NCBI GenBank assembly: GCA_963705325.1
Contig: OY970069.1
Location: forward strand, 3,782,001 to 3,846,000
Direction of reading: 5' to 3'
Length of the DNA stretch: 64,000 bases
Origin: DATARH01 sp963705325
GTDB taxonomy: Bacteria; Pseudomonadota; Alphaproteobacteria; ATCC43930; CGMCC-115725
Under the pieces are notes generated by a model, which saw only the letters and a list, made by a program, of their open reading frames with translations, did not search any database and was not told where the DNA came from. Each line of letters opens with the position of its first letter. Positions within the stretch are counted from its first letter, which is position 1. A program made the translations under genes and the position numbers. This document shows positions 26,442 through 35,195 of this stretch, one piece after another.

Positions 26442-27743
26442 TTAGCCCTGCGCTTGAGCCAGCCAGCGGTCGTCGCGCGCCGACGAGCGATGGGCGAGGC
26501 GTTCGTTGAGGCGTTCGGCGGCTTTGGCGCGCTCACCGGCGCGCAGGCAGGCGACGATGTAGGTATCCTCGAACACCTCGCGCTGCGCATGGCTGCCGCC
26601 AATCCGCGCCAATTCGGGCATCGCCGCGCCGAGTCGTGCCACGGCCTCGGCGTAGTCGCCGCGCGCGAACGCCGCCGCGCCGGCGCACAATTGCGGCACG
26701 ACAGCGCCTTGCGGCAGTCGCCCGGCTTCCAGCCGCGCACGGCATTGTCCCGCGCGCTCGTCGGTCAACTCCGGGCTTTCGGCGAGCGCAGCATGGACGT
26801 CGGCGAAGTGGATGCCGGCCTGCGGAAAGCAGCGCCGCGCATAGGTCGCCACCTCGTCCCAGTCGCCGGGATCGCGCCCGAGTTCATAGATCCGCCAGCG
26901 CCAGAGAAATGATGCCGCGTCGGCGAGGTTGAACAGCGGCGGGGCGTGCGAGACAGAAGGGCGGATCGCATCGGCGTAGATTGTGCGAGCTCCCTCGGCA
27001 TTGCCGCGCGCCAACTCGAACAGCGCCAGATGCCAGGAGATGTGGCAGTGCAGTTGGCTGTCTCTGTCATATCCCGGCAGCCATTCCGCGACGAACGCGG
27101 CGCCGCGTTCGGGATCGCCCGCCTCGTAATAGCCATGCGCCCGCGCGTGCGCCGCGAAGGCGTTGCGCGGATTGCCTTCGAGCGCGCGCTCGACCTCGGC
27201 GGCGCCGCGAGCGATATCGCCCAGTTCGATGCGCGCCCAGCCAAGATAGGTGAGAAACCACCAGTCGTCGCCCCAATGCGGCGCCAGCCGTTCGAGCAGC
27301 GCCAGCTGCGCTTCATGATGGTCGATCCGCCCGCTGAAGCCGAGCAACCCAAACACGCCGAGCGCCAGCGACAGCGCCAGCCCGTCGCGCGGATAATCGG
27401 CGACGTGATCCTCCAGCAGCGCCATCGCCCCCGGGCCGTTGCCGTCCACCGCACGCGCGACGATTTCGATCTGCCGTGCCTCGCGCGGCGTGACTTGGCC
27501 GGCTAGGGCGCGCGCCCTGGCCGCTGCGTCCTTCGCCTCGGGGATACGCGCCTGCACCTGACAGAGCCGTGCCTTGGCGATATGCGCCGCGGCGAACTCC
27601 GGATCGGCCGCGAGCGCGCAATCGAGCAGCGCTTCGGCCCCAACGTTGGCCGACAGCATCAGATCGACCGCAGTGACGTAATCCTCGACGGCGGATGGTG
27701 AGGACGCCGTCACCGGGAGGCCAAAGCGATCGGTCAGGTTCAT
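26442..27743 (-). CDS. TPR protein of the TTC38 type
   Basis: 433 aa from MNLTDRFGLPVT at 27743, preceded by GGAGGG. Several helical repeats match the TTC38 family: YVTAVDLMLSANVGAEALLDCALAADPEFAAAHIAKARL near the start, FLTYLGWARIELGD and AHARAHGYYEAGD in the middle, and LCAGAAAFARGDYAEAVARL at the end. Bacterial members are soluble and uncharacterised. It ends 82 bp before the 26-aa membrane peptide gene on the same strand. Confidence 0.75.
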   Translation of the reverse strand: MNLTDRFGLPVTASSPSAVEDYVTAVDLMLSANVGAEALLDCALAADPEFAAAHIAKARLCQVQARIPEAKDAAARARALAGQVTPREARQIEIVARAVDGNGPGAMALLEDHVADYPRDGLALSLALGVFGLLGFSGRIDHHEAQLALLERLAPHWGDDWWFLTYLGWARIELGDIARGAAEVERALEGNPRNAFAAHARAHGYYEAGDPERGAAFVAEWLPGYDRDSQLHCHISWHLALFELARGNAEGARTIYADAIRPSVSHAPPLFNLADAASFLWRWRIYELGRDPGDWDEVATYARRCFPQAGIHFADVHAALAESPELTDERAGQCRARLEAGRLPQGAVVPQLCAGAAAFARGDYAEAVARLGAAMPELARIGGSHAQREVFEDTYIVACLRAGERAKAAERLNERLAHRSSARDDRWLAQAQG

Positions 27744-27866
27744 TGATTCCCTCCGCGCGGTGATACCGGACGCTTCGGTACCGACATTGTGAATTGCATA
27801 GCGCCTTCGACTGGACAACCCCAGCCCCATATCCAAGTGAGCCCTATCTCTAGCGGAGGACCCGAG

Positions 27867-28037
27867 ATGCGTCGGTTTGTGCCGCTATTCTTCATAATCT
27901 TCGCTATCGCCGGCTGCGGCGACACGACACCCGGCGACGATAGTGACCCGACCGGCGCCTACCGGTTTTCGCACGGGCGGACTTACGGCGCGGCAGCGCC
28001 AGTGACGCCGCGGCCTCCTGTTGATACGGGGATGTGA
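27867..28037 (+). CDS. Small lipoprotein of unknown function
   Basis: 56 aa from the ATG at 27867, with CGGAGGA six bases upstream. Signal MRRFVPLFFIIFAIAGC with a lipobox Cys at 17; the rest is Pro/Gly-rich (TPGDDSDPTGAYRF, PVTPRPPVDTGM). No family recognised. Its TGA (28035-28037) abuts the complement of the fumC stop, so the two genes meet end to end with no gap. Confidence 0.6.
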   Translation: MRRFVPLFFIIFAIAGCGDTTPGDDSDPTGAYRFSHGRTYGAAAPVTPRPPVDTGM

Positions 28038-29425
28038 CTAGCGCGGCCCGAGCATGTCTTCGGGCCGCACCCAGTTGTCAAAATCCTCGGCGCTGACATA
28101 GCTGAGCATGAGCGCCGCCTCGCGCAGGCTGATCCCCTCGCGGTGCGCGGCGAGCGCGATCTCAGCGCTCTTTTCGTAGCCGATATGCGGCGATAGCGCC
28201 GTCACCAGCATCAGCGAATCGTCGCAAATGCGCGGCGATGCGAGCTTGGTTCGCCTCTATCCCGCGCACGCAATTAGCGGTAAACGAGCGGCACGCTTCG
28301 GCGAGCAACTCGGCGAACTCCAGTACGTTGAACAGGATGATCGGCTTATAGGCGTTGAGCTGAAAAGCGCCCTGGCTGCCCGCGAAGGCGACGGTGTGGT
28401 CGTTGCCGAACACCTGCGCCGCGACCATGGTCAGCGCCTCGCACTGGGTCGGGTTGATCTTACCCGGCATGATCGACGAGCCTGGCTCGTTCTCGGGCAG
28501 GATCAATTCGCCGATTCCGGCGCGCGGCCCGCTCGCATACCAGCGGATATCGTTGGCGATCTTGAACAGGGCGCCGGCCAGCGTGCGCAGCGCCGCGCTG
28601 GCGCCGACCATCGCGTCGTGCGACGAGCCGACCGCGAAGAGATTGGCGGCATGGCGGAACGCCAGCCCCGTCTCCTGGGCGATGCGCTGCGCCGCGAGCA
28701 TGCCGAAGGCCGGCGGCGCGTTGAGCCCGGTGCCGACCGCGGTCCCGCCAAGGGGAATCTCGTGCAGCGGGTCGAGCGAGGCGCGGATGCCGGCAACGGC
28801 CTGGTCGATCTGCGCGATCCAGCCGGAAAACACCTGACCTAGGGTGAGCGGTGTCGCATCCTGCAGATGGGTGCGGCCGATGATTACGATATCGCCCAGC
28901 GCGCGGCTCCGTTCCGAGAGCGCGACCCGCAGCTCGTGCAGCGCCGGCAACACCATGCCCTCGATCGTCTCGGCGGCGGCGATGTGCATCACCGCGGGAA
29001 AGGCGTCGTTCGACGATTGGCTCTGGTTGACGTCGTCGTTCGGATGGATCGCTGCTTTGTCGTTGCCGAGCGTTGCGGCGCGGCGGGCGATGACCTCGTT
29101 GGCGTTCATGTTCGACTGAGTTCCCGAACCCGTCTGAAAGGCAACGAGCGGGAACTCGCCGTCGAGCTTTCCGGCGATCACCTCGTCGGCGGCTCGGACG
29201 ATCAGCGCCTCCTTTTGTGCGTCCAGCACGCCGAGCCCGCCGATTCGTTTGCGCCGAGGCCTTCTTGACGATGCCGAGCGCGCGGATGACCGCACGTCCC
29301 CAGATGAACCGCGGCCGGCCGATCGGAAAATTCTCGATCGAGCGTTGGGTTTGCGCGCCCCAGAGCCGCTCGGCCGGCACGTCGATCTCGCCAAGGCTAT
29401 CCCGCTCGCGCCTGACCTTCGCCAT
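28038..29425 (-). CDS. fumC: Class II fumarate hydratase, frame-disrupted
   Basis: Converts fumarate to malate in the TCA cycle. The start MAKVRRERDSLGEIDVPAE at 29425 is preceded by AGGAG. LWGAQTQRSIENFPIG follows; the frame changes near 29250. The main part runs to about 28225 with GSGTQSNMNANEV, NDDVNQSQSSNDAFP and the signature GSSIMPGKINPTQ. One extra base near 28225 moves the C-terminus to CDDSLMLVTALSPHIGYEK and ends at 28038 with VRPEDMLGPR. Repaired length is about 462 aa, normal for FumC. Two indels in a complete family match suggest sequence errors. Confidence 0.88.
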
Positions 29426-29524
29426 CGTCGTGCTCCTATTGCGTATCGGGTAAGATAGGCAAATTGCCGATGAACGGAACTCCAGGTCCGGGCCGGCGTT
29501 CCCGGTTTGGGAGGACTCGCAGCA

Positions 29525-31558
29525 TTGAAGACCGCGCGGCCTTCGCCGAATGCGCTCGCCGAGGTTTTGGAGGCGATTGGCGACGCCGTTTATGCGATGG
29601 ATCGGCGCGAGCGGATTCTGTTCGCCAACCGGCGCGCGCTCGAATTGTGGGGCAAGGACGCCGACGCGGTCGTCGGCCGGCATCTTCTCGACGTCTTTCC
29701 CGGTATCGAGGACGGTGAGCCGTATCGGGCGTACCGTGCGGTGCTCGCCACCCATAAGCGCGTTCATCTCGAAGCCGTCGCGCCGGCGCTCGGGCGTTGG
29801 ATCAGCCTCGATGTCCAACCGGGGCCGCGCGACGGACTGGTTGTCGTGTTCCGCGACATCGACGACCGCAAGCGCGCCGAGGCGGCGTTGCGCGAAAGCG
29901 AAGAGCGCTTTCGCTCGATGCTCGAGGCGCTGCCGCAGATGGCTTATGTGCTCGATACCGCGGGAAACGCGATCTATTACAACCGGGAATTTCAGCAGTA
30001 CCTGGGTTGTCGGGTCGGGCCCGAGCCGTCGGCTCGCGACGCTTTTATCTACGAAGACGATCTGCCGCCGTTGCGTGCCGCGCGCGAGGGAGCGCTCGCG
30101 ACCGGCAAGGAGTTTTATGTCGAGGCGCGCATTCGCCGGCGCGACGGCGCCTATCGCTGGCACCGTATCCAGAACCGGCCGATGCACACCGGGGACGGCC
30201 GCATCTCGTCTTGGCTCGGCACCGCCGTCGACATTGACGATATCCGTCATGCCAACGAGTTGCTTGAGGAGCGAGTAGCCGCTCGCACCGCCGAGCTTGA
30301 GGCCGCCAACCGCCGCTTGGCGCAGCAGATCGAGGAGCGCCAACAAGCGGAGGCGCAACTCAGCCGCAAGCAGCGCGTCGAGGCGATTGGTCAGCTGACC
30401 GCCGGGATCGCCCATGATTTCAACAATCTCCTGACCTCCATCATGGGCAATATCGAGTTGCTCGACGCCAGACTTGGCGCTGTCGACGAGCGTTCAGCGC
30501 GGCTGATCAAGGGCGCGCTGGCGGCGGCGGAGCGCGGGGCCAACTTGACGGCGCAGCTCTTGGCTTTCGCCCGTCAGCAGCGAATGAACCCCGAGCCGGT
30601 CAATCTCAATCAGGTGATCTCCGGCATGGCGACGCTGTTGCACAGCACGATTGGCGCCTCGATCCGCATCGAGTTGGCGCCGGCGAAAGGGCTATGGCGC
30701 ACGCTCGCCGACGTGGCGCAACTCGAGTTGGTCTTGCTGAACCTCGCGATCAATTCTCGCGACGCAATGCCTCATGGCGGCACGATTACGATTTCCACCG
30801 CCAACGCCGTGCTGGGTGCGCCAGCGCAGCCCGAGGACCCACCGGCGGGCGAGTATGCGATGGTTTCCGTCGCCGATACCGGCGGTGGCATCCCCGCCGA
30901 GATTATTGGCAAGGTGTTCGACCCGTTCTTTACCACCAAGGAGATCGGCAAAGGCTCGGGCCTCGGTTTGTCGCAAGTGCTGGGCGTCGCTCAGCAGCTG
31001 GGCGGAGGCGTTCGTATCGAGACCACCCCTGGCGCCGGTACGGCGGTGAAGGTGTTTCTGCCGCGGACCCAGGGAAATTATGCCTCGCGGGCTGTTCGCG
31101 CTTTGGCAGGACAATCTCCGCCGGGCGGGTCCGTTCCGCGTACTTGCGGGATTCTCCTCGTTGACGATGAAGACGAAGTCCGCGCCGTCACAGCCTCAAT
31201 GCTTCGCGAGACGGGCCATACGGTCGTCGAGGCGGGTAGCGGCGGCGCCGCGCTCGAGCATCTTGACCGCGACGATCCGCATATTGATCTCTTAATTGCC
31301 GACCTGGCGATGCCCGGTATGAGCGGCAGCGAACTTGCTCAAGCAGCACGTCAGAACCACCCCGATTTACGAACTCTCTTTGTCAGTGGGTTCGCCGACC
31401 TCGTGGCGCACGAGGAAGGAGTGGTGGGGCTTCTGCTGCAGAAGCCGTTTCGCGCCGAGGAGCTCAACGCCAAGGTCGCGGCGGTTCTGGGACAGACGCC
31501 GCCGCGCCCACGGCGCGCCCCGGCGCGTCAACGCACTGTGGCGGCGCCGCTCGGCTGA
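29525..31558 (+). CDS. PAS-domain hybrid sensor histidine kinase
   Basis: About 677 aa from TTG at 29525, with GGGAGGA nine bases upstream. Two PAS domains (about 15-120 and 125-240; the second has an RRRDGAYRWHRI PAC segment), then a coiled coil, then a HisKA domain with the phospho-His in GIAHDFNNLL (residue 297). The HATPase region has NLAINSRDAMP, DTGGGIP and GSGLGLSQVLG. A C-terminal receiver has its Asp in LLIADLAMPG (593) and Lys in LLQKPF. No membrane segment, so it senses in the cytoplasm. No partner regulator or HPt gene is in the window. Confidence 0.88.
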   Translation: MKTARPSPNALAEVLEAIGDAVYAMDRRERILFANRRALELWGKDADAVVGRHLLDVFPGIEDGEPYRAYRAVLATHKRVHLEAVAPALGRWISLDVQPGPRDGLVVVFRDIDDRKRAEAALRESEERFRSMLEALPQMAYVLDTAGNAIYYNREFQQYLGCRVGPEPSARDAFIYEDDLPPLRAAREGALATGKEFYVEARIRRRDGAYRWHRIQNRPMHTGDGRISSWLGTAVDIDDIRHANELLEERVAARTAELEAANRRLAQQIEERQQAEAQLSRKQRVEAIGQLTAGIAHDFNNLLTSIMGNIELLDARLGAVDERSARLIKGALAAAERGANLTAQLLAFARQQRMNPEPVNLNQVISGMATLLHSTIGASIRIELAPAKGLWRTLADVAQLELVLLNLAINSRDAMPHGGTITISTANAVLGAPAQPEDPPAGEYAMVSVADTGGGIPAEIIGKVFDPFFTTKEIGKGSGLGLSQVLGVAQQLGGGVRIETTPGAGTAVKVFLPRTQGNYASRAVRALAGQSPPGGSVPRTCGILLVDDEDEVRAVTASMLRETGHTVVEAGSGGAALEHLDRDDPHIDLLIADLAMPGMSGSELAQAARQNHPDLRTLFVSGFADLVAHEEGVVGLLLQKPFRAEELNAKVAAVLGQTPPRPRRAPARQRTVAAPLG

Positions 31559-31567
31559 TGCTGAGCC

Positions 31568-32080
31568 TCAACCGATCATCTGTGGGATCACAAGAAACAG
31601 GTCGGTGTCGTCGGTTTTCTCGCCGGCGGCGGTGATCAGCGCGTGCGCCTGGCCGCGGTGATGGGTCTGGTGGTTGAAGAAATGCGTGATAAGCAGCCGG
31701 TAGGGCGCCGTCACCTCGCGCTGCGCTGCGCCGCTGAACCAGGTCATGTTGCGGTCGAGATAGGCCTGGTCAACCTTGCCGGCCCAGGTCTCGATCTTCC
31801 GGTCCGCTTCGACCCGCGCAGCGCAGAGCTCGTCCCAGCCGGCGAGCATATGATCGCTCTCCTTGATCGGCGTCTGCGGGCGCTCCCAGCCGTCGAAGCG
31901 GCTCATCCATTGGCCGTCGCCCCATAGGATGTGCACCAGCGTGCCGTGCAGCGAGTGCCAGAAGGCGCCACGGTCGCGGCGACGCTCGTCATCCGAGAGG
32001 CGCGACGCGGCGGCGTAGAGCCGCCGGTTCATCTCGCTATTGTAGGCGGCCATGGTGCGGACGTAGGAAGGGGTGATCAT
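31568..32080 (-). CDS. DinB family protein
   Basis: 170 aa from MITPSYVRTMAAYNSEMNRR at 32080, with AAGGAA upstream. Four-helix DinB/YfiT-like fold. The likely metal ligands are the His in HGTLVHILWGD and the pair in THFFNHQTHHRGQ. The family includes thiol-dependent transferases using mycothiol or bacillithiol; in Proteobacteria the thiol and role are uncertain. Convergent with the histidine kinase, ending 9 bp from it. Confidence 0.8.
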   Translation of the reverse strand: MITPSYVRTMAAYNSEMNRRLYAAASRLSDDERRRDRGAFWHSLHGTLVHILWGDGQWMSRFDGWERPQTPIKESDHMLAGWDELCAARVEADRKIETWAGKVDQAYLDRNMTWFSGAAQREVTAPYRLLITHFFNHQTHHRGQAHALITAAGEKTDDTDLFLVIPQMIG

Positions 32081-32168
32081 GGGAGTTCCTTGCGTTGCCG
32101 GCCGTCCATTTGTGCAAGACATGGCAGCGCGTCAATCTTGATTCGGGTCAACCAAGAGGGTGGAGACG

Positions 32169-32579
32169 ATGCCTGAAGGACAGCGGCCGCGGCCGCAACC
32201 AACCCCTGAGACGCGGCATTTCTGGGACGGCACGCGCGCCGGCGAGTTGCGCCTGCAGCGCTGCAATTCGTGCAGCAAGACCTATTTCCCGCCGCGCCCG
32301 TTCTGCCCGTCCTGCGCCAGCCGCGACGTCGGCGTTTTCACCGCGACCGGCAAGGGCCGGCTCTACAGCTACGTGATCCATCACCGGCCGGTGCCCGGCT
32401 TCACGCCGCCCTACGCGATCGCGGTCGTTGAATTGGACGAGGGGCCGCGGATGATGACCAACATCGTCGAGTGCCCGCAGACCCCCGAGGCGCTGGTGCT
32501 CGACATGCCGGTCGAGGTCGCCTTCGAGAAGCTCGACGACGAGATCACGCTCCCTTTGTTCCGCCCGGCGAGAGGCTAA
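32169..32579 (+). CDS. DUF35 zinc-ribbon / OB-fold protein
   Basis: 136 aa from the ATG at 32169. A rubredoxin-like zinc ribbon (LQRCNSCSKTYFPPRPFCPSC, two CxxC pairs) is followed by an OB fold (GRLYSYVIHH, FTPPYAIAVVELDEGPRMM). DUF35 proteins bind a thiolase-type partner and help it hold acyl-CoA. Here the thiolase gene follows 5 bp later on the same strand, which supports a two-subunit enzyme. Confidence 0.85.
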   Translation: MPEGQRPRPQPTPETRHFWDGTRAGELRLQRCNSCSKTYFPPRPFCPSCASRDVGVFTATGKGRLYSYVIHHRPVPGFTPPYAIAVVELDEGPRMMTNIVECPQTPEALVLDMPVEVAFEKLDDEITLPLFRPARG

Positions 32580-32584
32580 CGGCC

Positions 32585-33738
32585 ATGAAAAGACGCAACG
32601 ACGTCGCCATCGTCGGCGCCGCCGAGACCACCGAGATGGGCCGCATCCCCGAACTGTCGCAGATCGGCCTCCACGCCGACGCCGCGCTCAACGCGATGAA
32701 GGACGCCGGCCTCGGCCCCAAGGACATCGACGGCGTCGCCACCGCCGGCGAGACGCCGGTGACCATCGCGCATTATCTCGGCATCACCCCGAAATGGGTT
32801 GACGGCACCGCGGTCGGCGGTTGCTCGTTTATGATCCATGTCCGCCACGCCGCCGCGGCGATCGAGAGCCGGCCTCGTGCAAGACCATCCTCATCACCCA
32901 CGGCGAGAGCGGCCGCTCCGGCGTCGGGCGCACCCGGCCGCCGGCCTCGGCGGCGAGCCTCGCCGGCCAGTTCGAAGCGCCCTACGGCCCGATGGGGCCG
33001 CCGACGCTCTTCACCATCCCGGTGCTGCGCTACATGAAGACCTATGGCCTCACCCACGAACAGCTGGCGATGGTCGCGGTCGTGCAGCGCGAATGGGCGG
33101 CGAAGAACCCGCGCGCCACATTCCGCGACCCGATCACCGTCGATGACGTGCTCAATTCGCGGATGATCGCCTACCCGTTCCGGCTGCTGCAGTGCTGTCT
33201 CGTCACCGACGGGGGCGGCGCGCTGATCCTCACTTCGGCCGACCGCGCTAAGGACTTCCCGCAAAAGCCGGTCTACCTGCTCGGTACCGGCGAGAGCGTC
33301 GAGACACCGATGGTTAGCCAGATGGAGGATTTCACCAGCTCGCGCGCCTTCCGCGTCGCCGGGCCCACCGCGTTCGAGGAGGCCGGCATCACCCACAAGG
33401 ACGTCGATCATCTGATGATCTACGACGCCTTCGCCCATCTGCCGATCTACGGGCTCGAAGACCTCGGCTTCTGCAAGCGCGGCGAGGCGGCGAGCTTCAT
33501 CTGGGAGCGCAACACTGCCCCCGGCACTGGTAAGCTGCCGCTCAACACCAATGGCGGCGGCCTCTCCTACATGCACTCCGGCATGTACGGGATGTACGCG
33601 CTGCAGGAGAGCGTGCGGCAGATGCGCGGCGTCGCGCCGGCGCAAATCCCCGGCGCCAAGATCAGCGTCTGCCACGGCGTCGGCGGCATGTTCGCCGCCA
33701 GCGGCACGGTGATTATGACCAACGATGCCGCGCTGTAG
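32585..33738 (+). CDS. Thiolase-superfamily protein paired with DUF35, frame-disrupted
   Basis: About 384 aa after repair. The first frame (32585 to about 32870) has MKRRNDVAIVGAAETTEMG and DGTAVGGCSFMIHVRHAA, where the Cys may be the nucleophile. The second frame (about 32880 to 33738) has KTILITHGESGRSGVGR, YDAFAHLPIYGLEDLGF, NTNGGGLSYMHSG and SVCHGVGGMFAASG. It resembles the SCP2/lipid-transfer type thiolases, which with DUF35 cleave or condense acyl-CoA or act as aldolases on sterol side chains. The reaction here is unknown. A single indel near 32870 breaks it. Confidence 0.78.
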
Positions 33739-34219
33739 CTACCGCTCGCTACGCTTCCCGGCGCAAGCCGGGACCCACCCATCAGCGGCACTATCCGGGG
33801 CTCATCTCCGTGCCGCCGCGGCCACGCTCGCCGTCATCATCGCGTCGGCCAGCGGCTACGCCCAGTCCGCCGACGGCACGTATCGCGGCCGTATCCGCTG
33901 CGCCGCGATCCCCAGCCTCACTCTGGCGCCGGTCGATGTCGAGTTCACCTTGACCATCCGCGGCGCAACCGCGACCTACCAGCGCCCGGTGTTGTCCTAT
34001 GACGGCCGCCAGACCGTCGGGCAGGAGACGGGTACCGGCACGGTCGCCGCCGACGGCGCCGTGACGTTATTAGGCGGCATCAGCGGTAGCCTCGGGGTCT
34101 TCGTCGCCCACTACACCGGCCGGCTCTCCGGCGCCCACCTCGACCTCAGCGGCACCGAAAGTTTCACCGCGCCGCGCCAATACGAGCGCTCGTGCACGAT
34201 CTCGCTCGATCGCGGCTGA
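33725..34219 (+). CDS. Putative exported protein whose N-terminus is encoded by a repeat
   Basis: 164 aa. The only in-frame canonical start is the ATG at 33725, inside the end of the thiolase gene. Residues 10-20 (RFPAQAGTHP) are a translation of a dispersed hairpin repeat. A hydrophobic signal-like stretch then follows (LRAAAATLAVIIASASGYAQS), and a mature part with CAAIPSLTLAPVDVEFTLTIRG and YERSCTISL, which could hold one disulfide. No family recognised. The repeat may have inserted near the original start, or the gene may be translated from a start I cannot see. Confidence 0.5.
   Translation: MPRCSYRSLRFPAQAGTHPSAALSGAHLRAAAATLAVIIASASGYAQSADGTYRGRIRCAAIPSLTLAPVDVEFTLTIRGATATYQRPVLSYDGRQTVGQETGTGTVAADGAVTLLGGISGSLGVFVAHYTGRLSGAHLDLSGTESFTAPRQYERSCTISLDRG
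33752..33780. repeat. Dispersed hairpin repeat, copy 2 (half element)
   Basis: Contains TCCCGGC-GCAA-GCCGGGA (33756-33773) and the following ACCCACC, as in the first half of the copies at 12137 and 34241. The second stem-loop is absent. It is read as protein within the N-terminus of the exported-protein gene. Confidence 0.85.
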
Positions 34220-34240
34220 GGCGCGGCGGTTCCTCATCAC

Positions 34241-34320
34241 GCTTCCCGGCGAAAGCCGGGACCCAACTATCGGCCGCTCGTCGCCTGCAGAGGTAAGGCC
34301 CCGGCGTGCGCCGGGGAACG
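34241..34320. repeat. Dispersed hairpin repeat, copy 3 (full element)
   Basis: Both stem-loops are present: TCCCGGC-GAAA-GCCGGGA (34244-34261) and CCCCGGC-GTGC-GCCGGGG (34299-34316). It fills the space between the exported-protein gene and the convergent nitroreductase gene. Confidence 0.85.
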
Positions 34321-34327
34321 TGTTTTT
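34299..34327 (+). terminator. Possible intrinsic terminator formed by repeat copy 3
   Basis: The second stem-loop of the repeat (7-bp GC stem) is followed by AACGTG and a run of five T at 34323-34327 on the plus strand. This looks like a Rho-independent terminator for the exported-protein gene. The T-run overlaps the complement of the nitroreductase stop. Confidence 0.5.
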
Positions 34328-35012
34328 AGTTATCCATCCACGGCTCACCCCACCGGTCCGCAAACGCGACCTCGCGCACCGGCTTGCGGGTGAGGGGGCC
34401 GAAATTCTGTAGCGGCCAGCCGATCGGCATCAGCGCAAAGGTGGCCACGTCGCCGGGAATGCCGAGGACATCCTTCAAATCGTCCTCGCAGCGCAGATGG
34501 TTGGTGGTCAGAACCGTGCCGAGCCCCAGCGCGCGGCAGGCGAGGATGATGTTCTGCACCGCCGGATAGATGCTGGCGCCCTGGATGCGGTCGAGATAGG
34601 TGCGTTCCGCCTCGTAGCCGATCTCCGCCGGCAGCTTGTCGCGCGCCGGCATCGCCCGCCGCTTGAGGCAGACGATGAGAATCACCGGAGCCTCGGCGAG
34701 GTGATCCCACAGCCAGCCGCTGCTGCGCAGAAACCGCTGGAATTGCGCCTCGCTCAAGTGCTCGGGCTTGCCGCGCGCGGCGTAGACCTTGGCGGCAATG
34801 TCGGAACCCTTGCGGTAGACCGCGCCGATCTGTGCCCGCAGCTCGGGATCGCGCACGACGACAAAGAACCAGTTCTGCGAATTGCCGGCCGAGGACGCCT
34901 GGGTAGCGCTTTCCAGCACCCGGGTGATCAGCTCGTCCGGCACGGGATCGGCGCTCAGCTTGCGGATCGAGCGCGCCGAGTACATCGCCTCGAACAAGTG
35001 GATGTCGCTCAT
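34326..35012 (-). CDS. Nitroreductase family protein
   Basis: 228 aa. FMN-dependent nitroreductase fold: an N-terminal SARSIRKLSADPVPDELI, the FMN-binding QASSAGNSQNWFFVVV, and the late block AVQNIILACRALGLGTVLTT. It would reduce nitro groups, quinones or similar compounds with NAD(P)H. A GTTC-N7-GTTC LexA-type box lies 29 bp upstream of the start, so DNA damage may induce it. Confidence 0.85.
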   Translation of the reverse strand: MSDIHLFEAMYSARSIRKLSADPVPDELITRVLESATQASSAGNSQNWFFVVVRDPELRAQIGAVYRKGSDIAAKVYAARGKPEHLSEAQFQRFLRSSGWLWDHLAEAPVILIVCLKRRAMPARDKLPAEIGYEAERTYLDRIQGASIYPAVQNIILACRALGLGTVLTTNHLRCEDDLKDVLGIPGDVATFALMPIGWPLQNFGPLTRKPVREVAFADRWGEPWMDN

Positions 35013-35195
35013 TATCCCTCGCCCTTGACATCGGATCGATGTTCTCTAAATGTTCTCACAACGATGTTCCGGTTGCGCCTTTTACACGATGGTTTCCGCG
35101 CTTGGTTTCAAGCCGCCAAAGCGCTGTGGCGCAGATGCGGCAGCCTGTTCATTTCCGGCGTCAACAGGCGAAACGTTACGCGGAGGGCGCGCTTC
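35013..35195. other. Intergenic region with promoter-like elements
   Basis: 183 bp between the nitroreductase start and the pgk stop. It holds the LexA-type box at 35041-35055, a further GTTC at 35066-35069, and on the plus strand a TTGACA (about 35024) with TAAATG 16 bp later. No gene is convincing; short plus-strand frames here run into pgk antisense. Confidence 0.45.
35041..35055. promoter_or_regulatory. LexA-type SOS box, GTTC-N7-GTTC
   Basis: GTTCTCTAAATGTTC is an exact match to the direct repeat GTTC-N7-GTTC bound by LexA in Alphaproteobacteria. It lies 29 bp upstream of the nitroreductase ATG (35012), in promoter position. The only other gene near is the convergent end of pgk. Confidence 0.6.

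Noticed and set aside
28460..30415. 651-codon open frame on the minus strand
   Set aside because: Only a short part (MAKVRRERDSLGEID onward) is real, as the N-terminus of fumC. The rest is antisense of the histidine kinase.
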